From Strigamia acuminata (Eukaryota; Arthropoda; Chilopoda; Geophilomorpha; Linotaeniidae): 64,000 bases of DNA. Below are positions 1 through 11,953 of the stretch, piece by piece. The stretch is taken from the NCBI GenBank assembly GCA_949358305.1, contig OX442314.1:6637087-6701086 (forward strand). The letters run 5' to 3'. Positions within the stretch are counted from its first letter, which is position 1. Each line of letters begins with the position of its first letter. Below the pieces are notes generated by a model. It made no database searches. It worked only from the letters and a program-made list of their open reading frames with translations, and was not told where the DNA came from. The translations under genes and the position numbers were made by a program.

Positions 1-1297
1 CGAGTATAAAACTCCCTGACAACAGGAAGTTAGTTAGTTCTGTTTTCTGGTTATTTGGTATGTTCCGCATGTCAAATAACCGTTTCTCACTCAGGGCATG
101 GTCCTACCGGACCATGCATAGCATGGCTCTGCTGAGCCATGCAACCCCCGCCAACTGAAGGCGAAGTTCGGACTGTTAATGTTTCCGTCAAACGGTCTTG
201 CCGAGGAGAAAGCCTCCCGCATAAGTATCCTCGTGGTCGGACAATATAATCACGTGTGATACCAAAGTATTTAGTAACCGTCGGTAGCACTGTTACTGCA
301 AGAGATTGACTCCATCACCTGATGGTGCCAAAGCAGTCTGCATGCAAAACATGCAGTTACCGCCAGTAGCACTATGTGTTTGGGAATGTTATATCTCTTC
401 GGTGATGGTGCCAAAGCAGTCTACTTACGAGTAGTATCTCGGGTGATTAATTCTGTTGTGCAGAACTGCGGGCTATATCCCCCTGAGTATCAGTGCCGTC
501 TCTCACCGCACTGTTATTTAGGGCACGCGCGATACTGTTCTGCTCGGCAAGGCGAACTTTGACGGCAATTGTGTGTTGCGATGTTTAACCTTTATTATAT
601 TTTGTAGTTGATAAATACACCTTAATTGTTTAAACTTGGCAACAAGTTAACAACCGAAGTAAGTCACGAGACTTATTTCACTGTATGACGAATCAAATTC
701 GTAACAATAAATTGAATACAATTTATTGAGTTAATTTATTAAACTCACAACATCGCGAATTAAATATAATTCGCAAGCGGAACCTTGGCGAATAAATGAC
801 TTCATTTATTCATTACCAATTTCCAACCCTAGTTGTGGCGGTGCACATGAGTCAACCGCACCTCTCGAATCGAACCAAACAGCATTACACGGACCATTAC
901 ACGATACGAACCCGGAACGCGAAGGAACCAGTTCCACGATTACGAAGCGCCGACGGAAACCGCGAGGACACAGCCAGCCCGGCTACGCGTAGATGACGTC
1001 TTTTAACTCGGTCGAGCGGGCGTTTTGCCGTTCCCGAACTCCGGATCACCAATAACCGTAATGTTATTATTTTAGGGCCATTCGGCCATTTTATTGTATA
1101 GTTAAATGTGCTTTTAACTTGCCAAATGTCGGCATTAGTTTATGTATAACTTTTAGATTTGATTCTATTGTTTGACAACAATAAATGTAGTGTTTTGAGA
1201 AACTTGTTGTCTTTATTTTATCTCGTATTATTCACTATTTCACGCGACTTATACCCGGTACTATCATGCGATAGGAGTTGTGGTCGTCACCGTCACA
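1..1297 (+). mobile_element. LTR-A family long terminal repeat, left end outside window
   Basis: About 1.3 kb that is closely similar, segment by segment, to 17100-18368. Shared landmarks are a TATA-like GTATAAAAC at 4-12, a CTGACAACAGGAAGTTAG block, GGTGCCAAAGCAGTCTGC, and an AATAAA near 1180. It ends in GTCACCGTCACA at 1297. The right edge falls directly inside a coding exon of DEG/ENaC gene A. The left end is out of the window, so a target duplication cannot be checked. Small reading frames in it are not conserved between copies and are not called as genes. Confidence 0.75.
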
Positions 1298-2330
1298 AAC
1301 TGATCGGTGAATTAAGCAAGATGAACTACAATTGTAAACAAGGTGTTGCCCAGGAATTTTAAGTCTTTAAATTAAACTTTACTTTGTTATAACTAAAATT
1401 TATTGTAGATGTTGAACCAGGATACATCGCTGGTAAAAGATAGGGATTTTTAACATTATTGAATGTCAGGTAAACCTAACGGCAAAGAGGAAAAAATTAA
1501 TGTAGCAGTTACCATTGTAATTTTATTAAGTTACTAGATAATAAGGCATTTTGCATGTCCAGTCGTAATTTTTTTTTAAATTCACTGTCAGTAATTTTCC
1601 GGCAAATGATTTGCTAGAAGCTTCAGCTTTGTCAATGAATAATATTAGTGTAACAATGAAGGTAGTGATAAATGCTCGTTTGTAGTTACCAAATCGAAAT
1701 GTTGAGCATATTCCTAATCCACTGTCAGTTTCCGTCTGAACAACAGAAGTATCTGAATATCCCTATGCAAATTGTGATTTTGTGATTTTTAACTGAATAT
1801 TTCTATTTTTTTTTAATTTTAATTTTTACTTTCATTTTTACACTGTCGATGTCATCAGTATTGTTAGTTGCTTTCCAAAGTGTATCCATATCGTAAGTTG
1901 GGTTTTTAATGCTCATTAGTGCTTCGAGCATGTTATCACATGAAATGGATTCTGGTGTTTGTTTATTTGCTATAAGAGTTTCTTCCAAAAGCCTATTCAT
2001 TTTCTTTGTATCTGAACTACTGACCATTAAGTCTGGTAAAGTAACTTTTTCTGATCTACTCGTTACGTCGACAGCTGTAGGATAACTGAAGTAATGCATT
2101 ATTCTGTCGTATGTCTGATATGTGAGCATGCACATGCAAAATGAGAATAAAAGCAGCCAAAGGATTTGATGTTTGCTCCTCCAACGTTTCCCACTGTTTA
2201 CAAAATCTTCCAACCCAATTATATTGCAGTTGGGTTTGTTGGCATCATCCTTCATTAATTGGTGAATTGTCAAATGCAGTTTTTTTTTCATCAGTCGATT
2301 TTTCCTCATCAAATAATTATTCTTCATCAT
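1298..2330 (-). pseudogene. DEG/ENaC gene A, 5' half (exons 1-4 and part of 5), disrupted by an LTR
   Basis: This is the first half of a two-unit DEG/ENaC channel gene. Exon 1 (2330-1830) gives a cytosolic N-terminus, TM1 (core ILWLLLFSFCMCML) and a degenerate post-TM1 motif LPDLMV. Exons 2 (1762-1690), 3 (1626-1535) and 4 (1475-1383) match genes B and D in length and in phases 0,1,0,0. Exon 5 starts at 1325 and is cut at 1298, just after the NSPIS stretch before its first cysteine, where the LTR at 1-1297 begins. The start is the first ATG (2330). Everything visible is open, so the LTR is the only lesion seen. Whether the rest survives to the left of the window is unknown. Confidence 0.85.
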
Positions 2331-2690
2331 TTTGGTTCTTTCCAAATGCAAGCTCGCAGCTACCGAATGAGTTAGATAAAAAATGTTTGTGTGCTTGAGC
2401 GAACGGCCAAACTGAAAAACAAAACAACTTGAATTTTTTTATATTTTTTGTTTTTTGATTTTCCAATGTCAGAGATGCTATGTTTGTATGTTTTCTGGAA
2501 GTTCTTGGATAGCATGAAATAACTAGGTGGACATGTTGGCATGTAGAATATACATAAGTGAATATTTATTACGTAAAAGTACAGGAGGCGCTGCTTGCGA
2601 CAAGCGTCACATAAAATGATAAATTGTCAGTACTGATCAATGGACTTCAAACACTCCAGTATCCCCTCAAAAGGGGAAACTACTAATTAT
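2331..2690. other. 5' flank of gene A, no gene seen
   Basis: AT-rich sequence upstream of gene A with a T-run near 2435-2460. No conserved exon, repeat match or RNA gene was recognised. Confidence 0.5.
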
Positions 2691-3240
2691 AAAAATCAAT
2701 AATCAAAAATGAAGATTAACAAAATAAACTATACCAAATTATTAAAATATAAAACACGTTCGGCAGTCTTGTATTGCGTTTCGTCGTTTTGTTCAAAAGC
2801 CACACTGTATTGTGACCAGTTGCCCACGCAGGCTGTTCACTTGCAACACAGCACTCCACAGCTCTCGCGCACCATGCGTTTCTCGTGTGCAACCTGTTGC
2901 GGTCTCCCACAACCCGGTGGAGCTGCGGGCTATTGGTCTCAACCAATTGGGACCCGGAAGTGCCCCTTCCGGAAGTGGGTGGGCCCCGCAGAGGCCCACG
3001 AGGGAAAGACAGTTCTCTTGTAGCCAGCATGACAAACGGTCGCTTCTGTGATTGCTCCTCCACACTGTATATGATGAAGACCCGAACGATCGACGTGGCG
3101 ACTCTATCGCCCACCGGGACCTGAGCGTCCGTGTAAGCCGCGTTCGTCCTGCGTTCTCCGTGAACGCTACGACGACGCGGCCCTACTGTACTCCGACCAT
3201 GTGTGTCATGCGACCAATGGCTGCCGTGCCACGTGGTCTT
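2691..3240. other. GC-rich unassigned segment
   Basis: About 550 bases clearly richer in G+C than the neighbours, open in several frames on both strands, as GC-rich sequence often is. None of the translations resembles a known family. It abuts a copia remnant and may be part of that older element. Confidence 0.35.
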
Positions 3241-4299
3241 GTTAGGGATGGCTGTTCGCAACCATCACATTGGGAAATACACCTGAGACACCAATCATAC
3301 CCCTAGACAACAATAAAGCTACAATCATAACTAAATCTGTGTCTTTGGTTGTATTTCGGTGAATATTCATTGTGTGTGTTGTGTCCAGTGTCTGTGGCTC
3401 CCCCGACCACGTGGCGTCCGTCCAAACAATCACAGTATCATTGCTTGATGTCCTCTTCCATCCTTGTGGAATATTCATGTAGACTTTGTAGTCCAGGTCA
3501 CTGTACAGATATGCACATTTTACCTCTATGTGTGTATTGTTCCACCTTAGGAGCTCTACCAAAAGGCAGAAGAACAGACGGATTAGCACGTAATTAACGA
3601 CGGGGGATAAGACTTTGTCAAAATTGATCCCGTACGTCTGTCTAAAGTCTTGTGCTACTAGGCACGCACGATAACGTGCAATGGCTCTTTGTGCGTTGCG
3701 TTTCAGCTTGAAGATCCACTTCAATCCTAATACGGTGGAGTCCTTTAGTCATGGAACTTCTTCAAAAACTTGTCGTTTCTTGAGTGTTCTGAAGTCTTCA
3801 TTAACTAAATCCAATCATTCAACATTCTGGACCGAATCCATGGCTTCTTTGAATGTGATTGGCTCCTTGACAACTAAGTTTGCTCGAACTCTTGGATGAT
3901 TCGCTGAATACAAAGTTGCTGTTGCTTTCGGAGTTGCTGGCTTCGGTTGCTTGAAATCGAAGTAGTTCGGATCAAAATCAATTTCTTCGGATTCGCAATA
4001 ACGTTTGACATCTGGTATGCTGCGGAGTTTAGTTTCGTCTGGTGGATAATAGTAACTGTCACTGCGTCATGGCATCGTTCCTCCAGTTTGTGTAATTTCC
4101 TCACGCCTCTAGGCAGCATAAGGATTTGCCGGTGCTACGTGTATATCAATGGCAATGGCTGGACTTGTACCAGCTGTTTCTTGATGACTGGTGGAGAAAC
4201 TGGTGGAGAATGTGTGGGTGTACCACAAGGAGAACTAGCTGTACTAGTTGGAGGCTTTGAAGTATCCGACTCCTCTTCCACGGCCTCGGTTGATGTGGT
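3241..4299 (-). pseudogene. Decayed copia pol fragment (reverse transcriptase region)
   Basis: The minus frame 3724-3242 contains recognisable Ty1/copia RT sequence: KWIFKLKRN, then ARYRACLVAQDF, LSPVV and an IPQGWK tail, the usual order in fingers and palm. Upstream (about 3900-3725) a linker of the type ITFKEAMDS is readable in another frame, separated by a stop. No YVDD motif, RNase H, LTR or target duplication was found. It is an old truncated insertion, not close in sequence to the three copias further right. The right part (4120-4299) is proline- and serine-rich and could be the integrase-RT spacer. Confidence 0.75.
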
Positions 4300-4741
4300 G
4301 AGCAAGAGACGTTGCTGAGAGAGCAGAGAGTGAGACCATGTTAGTGTGAGCTTCCACGGTCCTAACCACAGCAGAGACAACTGCTGACTCTGCTCCGCTC
4401 ACCATTCACCATTGTGACACTCAGTAGCAGGAAGATGTGCCTGCTGCAGTCTCCATTAGTGATCACGTGGACTGTACGAGGTAAGTACGGCAGAATCTTC
4501 ATCTGTGGCAACCGACCATGTCATACATGGGACTTAGGTTCTGTGTGTGACGGGACGGTTACTGGTGTAGCGTGCCTAACGGCACAGCCACACAGTGAGA
4601 TAGGTGACCCCACCCGTAGACAACGATATTAAAGGCCAAAACAAAACAATCTGGAGTCCCTGTATTATTATTACGTGAGGATGCGTCCCTCCCATGGTGG
4701 TAATCCCCATATCTCTGTGGGTAAGACCATATCCAGTCACA
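4300..4741 (+). mobile_element. LTR-B family solo LTR, 5' truncated
   Basis: Matches the internal and 3' parts of the copies at 15270-15822 and 24263-24772, including CACAGCCACACAGTGAGATAG, a CCCCATA block and the terminal CCAGTCACA at 4741. The first ~110 bases of the family are missing. Confidence 0.7.
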
Positions 4742-5020
4742 TGTTCGTTGTTAAATTTCAAATTTCATTTAACTTTAATATAAATTTACAAATGTAAACA
4801 GACACTATAACAAAACTTTAAAATTTGTAAATCTATAATTTCTTGCAGTGGCTGCGGTCCCGAAAGTGGTCTTGGACAAAGAATATGGGCAACAGACTTC
4901 TGAGCCTTATCACTGATGTAGACTGCCATCTTTAGAGCACTGCCAGCTTAATCATTTAATCCCAAAACGGAAGATTCCCCATCATTTCTTCAAATTTTAT
5001 TTATTCGAATTTTCGAATTT
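4742..5020. other. Intergenic, nothing recognised
   Basis: AT-rich sequence between an LTR fragment and a tandem-repeat block. No ORF, RNA or repeat family recognised. Confidence 0.4.
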
Positions 5021-5270
5021 TTTGTTCATTTCTTCGAAAGTCTTTACTTCGAAAAGTAATTTTAAACTCCATTTTAAGTTCCATTTCTCCCACGAACAGT
5101 GCTCGAATTGGTCATTTCTTCGAACTTCATTTCTCGAATCGGTCATTTCTTCGAACTTCATTTCTCGAATCAGTCATTTCTTCAAACTTCATTTCTCGAA
5201 TCGGTCATTTCTTCGAAATTTGTTTCTTGAATTGGTCACTTTGTCAAAATTTATTTCTGCTAAGGGAAGC
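5021..5270. repeat. Degenerate tandem repeat, ~31-35 bp unit
   Basis: Successive copies of GGTCATTTCTTCGAACTTC followed by ATTTCTCGAAT, with substitutions. The same motifs reappear at 5700-5790, so it flanks the cleaner array at 5377-5680. Confidence 0.7.
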
Positions 5271-5376
5271 AAGAATACGCCATTTGATGACTGAAAGATG
5301 CACAATGTCTTCATTAGCCTTCATTCGTGGCATTGCCCACAACTTTGCTAAGTTTGATTAACTTTCATTACTAATT

Positions 5377-5685
5377 TAACATTTCAAAAATTGGAAATCT
5401 CCTACTTTAACATTTCAAAAATTGGAAATTTCCTACTTTAACATTTCAAAAATTGGAAATTTCCTACTTTAACATTTCAAAAATTGGAAATTTCCTACTT
5501 CAACATTTCAAAAATTGGAAATTTCCTACTTTAACATTTCAAAAATTGGAAATTTCCTACTTTAACATTTCAAAAATTGGAAGTTTCCTACTTTAACATT
5601 TCAAAAAATTGAAATTTCCTACTTTAACATTTCAAAAAATGGAAATTTCCTACTTTAACATTTCAAAAATTGGAAATTGAGGGTC
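5377..5685. repeat. 31-bp minisatellite, about 10 copies
   Basis: Unit TTAACATTTCAAAAATTGG plus AAATTTCCTACT, repeated head to tail about ten times with single-base variants. Each unit contains an imperfect inverted repeat (AATTTC/GAAATT). It has no spacer structure, so it is not CRISPR-like. Confidence 0.9.
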
Positions 5686-5939
5686 ACTTCTCAGACAATC
5701 ACTTCTCGAATGGGTCGTTTCTTCGAAAAAAAATGCCTGCGGAACGATCTATTCGAGAAACGTGGTCTTTGAAATGACAGTCTGAGAAGTGAAATTCGAA
5801 GAAGTGACCCAGACTCAAACGGGAGGCTGTAGTCTACTGCCAAATAGCTCAATCAGCTTTCCAGTTTTTATGATTTTTAATATTTTTTCTTTCTATTTTG
5901 CTACTTGTATAAGTAGCAAAATTCACAACACTTTTCGTT

Positions 5940-6260
5940 TAACTATTGACAACGCGATGGCGAGAACGTAAGCCAACATTCAGCATGAGTTTTGGGCGTC
6001 ATTGGATGACGGTGAATCGGAAGTGTAGAATTTTTGTCATAAATTATCAGAAATGACCGTTTGTTCCTTTGAGTTTGTATTTGGAGACCTCAAAAGACTC
6101 AATAAAATTGTTTTCGACCCAAATAGACATGGTTTATTTTTGCGAGACCAGAAAATTGATAAATCAGTAAATACAACTACTGTAGTTTTTCAACATAAAT
6201 ACGATCAAAACGACTTACAAAAATTCAAAATAAGCAAGATTGCAGCCCAGTAAAAAGCTA
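5940..6260 (+). repeat. Dispersed repeat C, copy 1
   Basis: A ~310-bp segment found again in inverse orientation at 43010-43370 and partly at 41700-41890. It can be read as a short peptide with FQHKYDQNDL, and the other copies are partly open in the matching frame. That suggests derivation from a coding element, but no known family is recognised. Confidence 0.65.
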
Positions 6261-6675
6261 CCGGTGCTGAGTCCAGAATCAACTGTTGTATTTTTGTTTA
6301 CTGTAAGTATACTTATTTTCCATAGTAACTTTTGTGGGATGATTATTGATGCATTCATTTCTCATTAACTTGGCTTAGTCTGGGCGTGGAGGAGAGTAAT
6401 TGAGTTTGAAAATTGTGTGTTTAATTATTTAAGCAAATCGTTTGTTCGGAAAATTTGAGTCTAGAAAGTGTATACTTTGGCATAAAAGGTCCACAAAAGC
6501 TAATTGGACCGAGCAGGAAATGATACGTTTACTATAATTACATATCAGTAGATTGATCCGCAAATGAAGTTGTTTTCATGGAATAAAAACTACACAATAA
6601 TATAGATTTATATTATTGTCTAGAGCAATTGGGAGAAGAATTGCCACACTTTCTTGGAAATACGACATGACGGAT

Positions 6676-7178
6676 TGTAACCGTTTGGCCACCCTAGTGG
6701 CCTACGCCACTCTACACACCGCCTGATGGCCCCAAGCCATCCCCCTCACGAAGGAGTGGACCAGCCTAGTAAGGGAGGTAAGAGCTGAGTGGTGTGGTGA
6801 GAGAGCCGTTGCTAAGGGAGCCGAGAGTGAAGACGTGCCAGGGTGAGCTGCCACGATCCTAGCGATGGCAGAGACAACTGCCGACTCTGCTCCTCTCACC
6901 ATTCACAACTGTGACACTCAGGGGCAGATCGAGGTGACTGTTGCAGTACCATGAGTGGCTACATGGGTACAGGTGAGTACAACAGAATGTTCGTCCAACA
7001 CGCCTTGTGTGTGACGGGTCGGATGCCGGTATAGTGTGCCTAACAGCACAGCCACACAGTAAGATAGGTGATCCAACCCCTAGACAACGATTAAAGGCCA
7101 AAACCCAACAATCTGAGGCCCTGTCGCGTTATTTCGTGAGAGATATGCGTCCCTCCCGTGTAGTAAATCCCCATACTA
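6676..7178 (+). mobile_element. LTR-B family solo LTR, 3' truncated
   Basis: Begins TGTAACCGTTTGGCCACC (family consensus start TGTGACCGCTTGG) and runs through the family blocks to CCCCATACTA. There it joins directly to LTR-A-type sequence, so the terminal ~25 bases of LTR-B are missing. Confidence 0.75.
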
Positions 7179-7179
7179 A

Positions 7180-8039
7180 GGGATTAATTCATGTCTTGGA
7201 ATGTGTCCTGGATATCCACTTCCTGTTTTGGGTATCCACTTCCTGTCTCAGCTATCCACTTCCTGTCTCGGGTATCCACTTCCTGTCTCAAAGTATCCAC
7301 TTGTGTATCCACTTCCTGTTTCATATCTAGGATTAAGTTTAATCCACAAAATGTTCTTTAGTATCTAGTTCCTGTATCACGGGATTGGTGGAGTTCATGG
7401 CACCCATGTTCCAATTGGATAATTGGTTAAATCCCCTAATTTAACAAAGTGTATATATCTCCTGACAACAGGAAATTAAAGAGGTTATTCTGGTTTGGTT
7501 TCGAATTGTTGTTCACTTGAAACTATTGTATTATTATGGTATCGTATTATTCCGCTTATTGCCCATGCCGTTGGTCGTGGGGCACTCTATACCGACATGC
7601 CGGTATAGAGTGAAACACGCCGGTATAAGTGAAAGAACTAGTTTTTTGTTTTTTTTTTGTTTAAAAGAGCCCAGATGATAGTTTTTGTTAAAATTTGGGC
7701 CTGAAAGTTAAGTTTTCTTAATATTTCGAAGATTACTAATATATTTTGGAAAATTTATATAAATTTAGGCCAATTTCCTACATTTTGGACATCTAAATAG
7801 GCGTTTTAAGTATTTTTTGGGCTCAAAATTAAAAAAAAATTGTACTCACTTACACCAACATACTGTTAAAAACGGGGTTTATCGGTGTGCCAGTAATACT
7901 CACACTATACCGACATGTGGCAAGAAGTGGGTTAATACGGTAGGAATAGGTACAACCCCAATCAATTGAAGATGAAGGTCTCAATGTGAACGTGCCATGG
8001 AAGGAGATAATACACCGTCTTGCTGAGCAACGAATACCT
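7180..8039 (+). mobile_element. Diverged LTR-A copy, left part
   Basis: Starts with the same GGTATCCACTTCCTG repeats as 16960-17020. It continues through a TATA box (GTATATATCTCC, 7451-7462) and the CTGACAACAGGAA block, and is interrupted at about 7583-7915 and at 8040. Homology to the family resumes weakly after 9738. It is an old copy used as a landing site by two later elements. Confidence 0.65.
7583..7915. mobile_element. Small palindromic insertion inside LTR-A
   Basis: The left edge carries a 12-bp perfect inverted repeat, CACTCTATACCG and CGGTATAGAGTG, around a short ACATG-containing loop. The right edge again shows CACACTATACCGACATG. The sequence between is AT-rich without an ORF. 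It is probably a small foldback element; exact borders and target duplication are uncertain. Confidence 0.5.
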
Positions 8040-9738
8040 TGTGACGATTATAGGATCGTATTAACCAATGTTCACACTAGATAGCGCTGTTTAATAACCG
8101 CGCCATGTTTAAATTCGATAAAACTAAGAAATATGATTAAAATCATATTTTGATGCAGTGAATAAAATATGAGTATTTTATGTAACAACTATTAAGTATA
8201 AATTACTTGAGATATTGATTCTATCGAATCAATAACCCTTTACTTACCTTAAGGGAGAGAACCAATCGGACTCTTCTTGACCCAATTCCATATTAGGTCC
8301 GAACCCCAGTCTCTATTAGGTCCGGACTAGTGATCCACGAATCCATCAATTCGGACACCCGATTGGCTACCGCCAATCTGATTATTCTACAGACTATATA
8401 AACTCTGGTCGGCTGACCAGTACCCCCTTGGCTTGATTCTGAATATGTCTATATTGTCTGTAGTTGAATTGTTGTTATCGTTTGATATCACTTTCTCTAT
8501 CGACACATCAGGCCTCCTCAGCTCTTCACAGTTAGTATTCATTACTATATTGTTATTGTTGTTGTAGGGCTATTTCGGGAAGGCTAACTCCGGTAATAGA
8601 CATGTTAAATACATGAAATGGCCCCGTAACGTTAGCCTGCTGTTCTACGGGACAGTTGGAGTTCGTATGGTGGCATAATATAACGGTCTTACACAGTAAG
8701 ACCTTGCTAAATGAAAGTGGGTCCCTCAGCTAACTGGCCTCAGTCTGCTGCAGGATAGTTGTTGTAATTATTCTCCCAGGTTCCCCACATTCGTGGCTGG
8801 ACCTTCCGTATGTTAAAAGTCGGTTAAAGGCTTATTTATAGGCACACTACGCCGGGTTGGTAGCCCGTGAGCAATATCCGTGAAGATATTGCGTTAAATA
8901 ACTACCTGGAACATGGTAATCCAACAGCGACGGCTGGTTAATATTTTACCCGGTGCTCGATCTACTGATCCCGCCATCGTAAGGCATGCTGGCGGACGGT
9001 CCCCGCCCCATCGTATACTCCGGGTTGGTAGCCCGTGAACGATATCTCAATATTGTGCTAAACAAACTACTTGGGTATTGGTAATCCTGTATTGGCAATC
9101 GTTGTTTTATTAAGTCCATAGAAATGTTTACCTAGTGGTTGGTACCACCAATAGCGATTAAAAGCGTACAAACAAATACTCGGCGTTTGATCACGAGATC
9201 TTGTTGTCGTAAGGCATGCTGGCGGATGGAGTCTCAACAACTCCTGCAACGTTCTCTCAATTGTTGTGACGGTCCCCGCCCAATTAATATTTATACAACA
9301 ATTCATTTGTTGTATTACACTAATCACTTTATATTTATTCGGGAATATTCTACAAGAATATTCCTTTCATTACGAAGGACTCTTCGTACTATTAGATATT
9401 CGAGCTGCGGACCAAATACGTCTCCGTAGCGTTATTTGTGACGATGCCGCAAGTCAGCCGTATCCCTCTGCCTTCGCCTGGATCCTCAACCAGTTGATGC
9501 CGCCCATTTACACGCGCTCAGAACCCCCATTCTATTTATTATGCCTAATAAATATATTATTGTATCACACAGAAAACTGTAAGTTATTTCTATATTGATT
9601 AGTCAGTCAAATCACACAGAATTTTATAGCTTATCTCGGTTGGGTTGTTGCTAGTCTTAGCAACGTCTTGTATAAACCGATTTATATCTATCTCACTTAA
9701 AAAGGTTAATTATTTAGCCTAAAAGTAGAATCGTCACA
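8040..9738 (+). mobile_element. Solo LTR, 1.7 kb, 4-bp target duplication ACCT
   Basis: Ends are a perfect 10-bp inverted repeat, TGTGACGATT and AATCGTCACA (TG...CA), flanked on both sides by ACCT (8036-8039, 9739-9742). A TATA box (ACTATATAAACTC) lies at about 8393. Two related ~170-bp blocks inside (from 8843 and 9004) each contain GGGTTGGTAGCCCGTGA and GTAAGGCATGCTGGCGGA. A 4-bp duplication and TG/CA ends fit a Gypsy- or BEL-type LTR left by recombination. No internal genes remain. Confidence 0.8.
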
Positions 9739-9779
9739 ACCTCTTTGCATGGTGAATACAACACTATGGTGTTATTTTC

Positions 9780-10090
9780 GAGGGAAGACGGTGTTTTTCA
9801 CCAAATGTTGCCTTTGTAAAGGTTTGCTGTTTTTAATACTTTTAAGTCATGTTGGCCATTGGGAACGTTAGCAGTTACGTCATTTTAACATTTATCATTG
9901 ATCAGAATCACCACAGTGCCTAATAGAACAATTTTATTTTATTTCATTTTGTCAAACGAGAAACGTTTTCCAAGGGCATCATTTGGTAAAAAACATAGCC
10001 TAAAGGCGACTTTTGGGGGTGTTGCCGTTAAGGGGCGGTCCATAATTACGTAACGCTCCAAGGGGGGGGAGGGAGGGGGTATCAGATTTT
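9780..10090 (+). repeat. Dispersed repeat E, copy 1 (uninterrupted)
   Basis: Contains CACCAAATGTTGCCTTTG, then CCACAGTGCCTAAT, CATTTTGTCAAACGAGAAACG and GGCGACTTTTGGGGGTG. The same order occurs at 15175-15269 plus 15823-15975, where an LTR-B solo LTR has been inserted. It serves as the empty-site reference for that insertion. Confidence 0.7.
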
Positions 10091-10098
10091 GTTACCGG

Positions 10099-10261
10099 CA
10101 GGGCCGTTCCGACCCATGAGGCAAAGAGGCGGCCGCCTCAGGGCGGCAAACTGACAGGGGCGGCAATTTGAACCCAGAAATTCTTTTTTTTTTTTGCGGG
10201 GGGGGGGGGGCGGCATTTTTAATGCTCGCTTCACCACACATATTTCCTAGGAACGGCCCTG
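10099..10261. mobile_element. hAT-like miniature element, 12-bp TIR
   Basis: Terminal inverted repeats CAGGGCCGTTCC and GGAACGGCCCTG enclose 139 bases with an A-run/G-run. CAGGG ends are usual for hAT-type MITEs. I could not find a matching 8-bp target duplication. A partial second copy is at 14545-14617. Confidence 0.6.
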
Positions 10262-11190
10262 TAAGTTGTCCCGCACAAAAACGAAGTAAACGCCATCTGT
10301 CCAGTGGCGTAGCTAGCATGGGTGACACCTGGGGCGGTTAAAATGTTAAAATCAACATTTTTTTCAATCCCGGCTGGGTTTCACCCCCCTATAGATATAT
10401 GTATATGTATATACAGTATAGCGGTTGTAGTCATTTTAGCGATGCTCGTTTTAGTGACAATATGGCAATTTTCCCGTCGGAGATTTCGTGATTTTAATTA
10501 ATTGAACTGGCTTCACTTTAGAGAAAAGAATGGTGTTACTCATGTGGCATTATTAATGGTATCATGGTTACGGTCATGTCGTAGTAAATGTTTTACACGT
10601 ATTAGTCATTGAAATTAAATCTCTTTAGTGCGCCAATGTAAGAGTTGATATGATATAATTTTTAAAACGTGAAGTTCGTTTGGTTGGCTTACCCTACTTA
10701 CTTGATAGTACTTACAGTTTCGAAGTTTTGTTTTGTGGAACCTTCACACTCGTTTCGTATGTATTCAAGCAGCGATGAAAAACAGGTGTATTGATGTTGT
10801 AGAGTCTTTGGCAGAAGAGTTATAGAAGATCAATGAGAATTTGAATAAATCATCACAAAGACACCGGTGAAAATATGGAAATCGTGATTACCATAATCAT
10901 CAGACCAACATCTGCTGTGTCTATCATTAAAGTGTTTTTCTAATAGAAATAATATCTGCAATATGTGGTTGACATTCTTATTGACATTTTTATTGACATT
11001 TTTATGTCAACACACTATACTTGTCAGGTTTTCTTCGACTATGACATTTTTGAAAAACAAAAACTATTTAACTCAAATCTCTTTAAAAATTGCAAATTAT
11101 TTGTCAACATTAAACATATTTAATTTATTTTCAGGCAATAGTTTTTAAATATTTAATTAAATTCATGAGTTATCATTTGCTGGCTGATGA
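10262..11190. other. No gene recognised
   Basis: Roughly 900 bases of AT-rich sequence. It holds CCAGTGGCGTAGCTAG at about 10300, a motif typical of transposon ends, but no partner end was found. No conserved ORF or RNA gene. Confidence 0.4.
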
Positions 11191-11197
11191 GTCGAAG

Positions 11198-11330
11198 TGA
11201 AAATGAAGAAATATTTATCAAAAACGGTCTAAAATGAAAAAATATTTATCAAAAAAGGTCTAAAATGAAGAAATATTTATCAAAAAAAGGTCTAAAATGA
11301 AGAAATATTTATCAAAAAAGGTCTAAAATA
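11198..11330. repeat. ~30-bp tandem repeat, 4 copies
   Basis: Head-to-tail copies of AAATGAAGAAATATTTATC followed by AAAAAAGGTCT, with small length changes in the A-run. Confidence 0.85.
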
Positions 11331-11953
11331 CTGATATATCCGAATTTTAAATCTAATTTTAAAACAAGTGTTTGAAAAGCAATGTAACATTTAGCCTTGA
11401 CTGACTGTGCGTGGATCGATGTGTAGAGTGGAGAACCGATTGAAGCGTATGTGCCAAACTACCGCCAGACGTAGTGGCTACAGTTTATTCGTGGTAGCCG
11501 ATGGCAACATCGATTACCATTATTAGACGTTACGCGCGTGCAGAAATCAATGGGTCACTACAAAACACGGGGTATACCCCAAATGGGGTACCCCATGGGG
11601 TATACCCCAAAGTCCTGGAATGTGTAATAAATAAATAAAAATTACTAAAATAATTGAAATGAAAATTACAAAAAAAAAATTTAAATTACATACAAAAATA
11701 TGACATTACATGTTAGAAATCACAGAAATAAATTTTTATTTCAAAATATTTTAAATCACAAAAAATTTTTTAGTTATAAAAAATTACAAAAACTTTCAAA
11801 TTTGACAAAAAAAATTAAATCACACATGAAATTTTTTAGTTATAAATAATTACAAAAACTTTCAAATTCCACAAAAAAATTTAAATCACACAAGAAATAT
11901 TTTTGTAAAAAAAATTACAAGAAATTTTTTTGTTATAAAAAATTACAAAAACT

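Noticed and set aside
2716-3261. 181-codon minus-strand frame in GC-rich DNA
   Set aside because: Several overlapping frames on both strands are open, as expected from base composition, and none shows a family motif.
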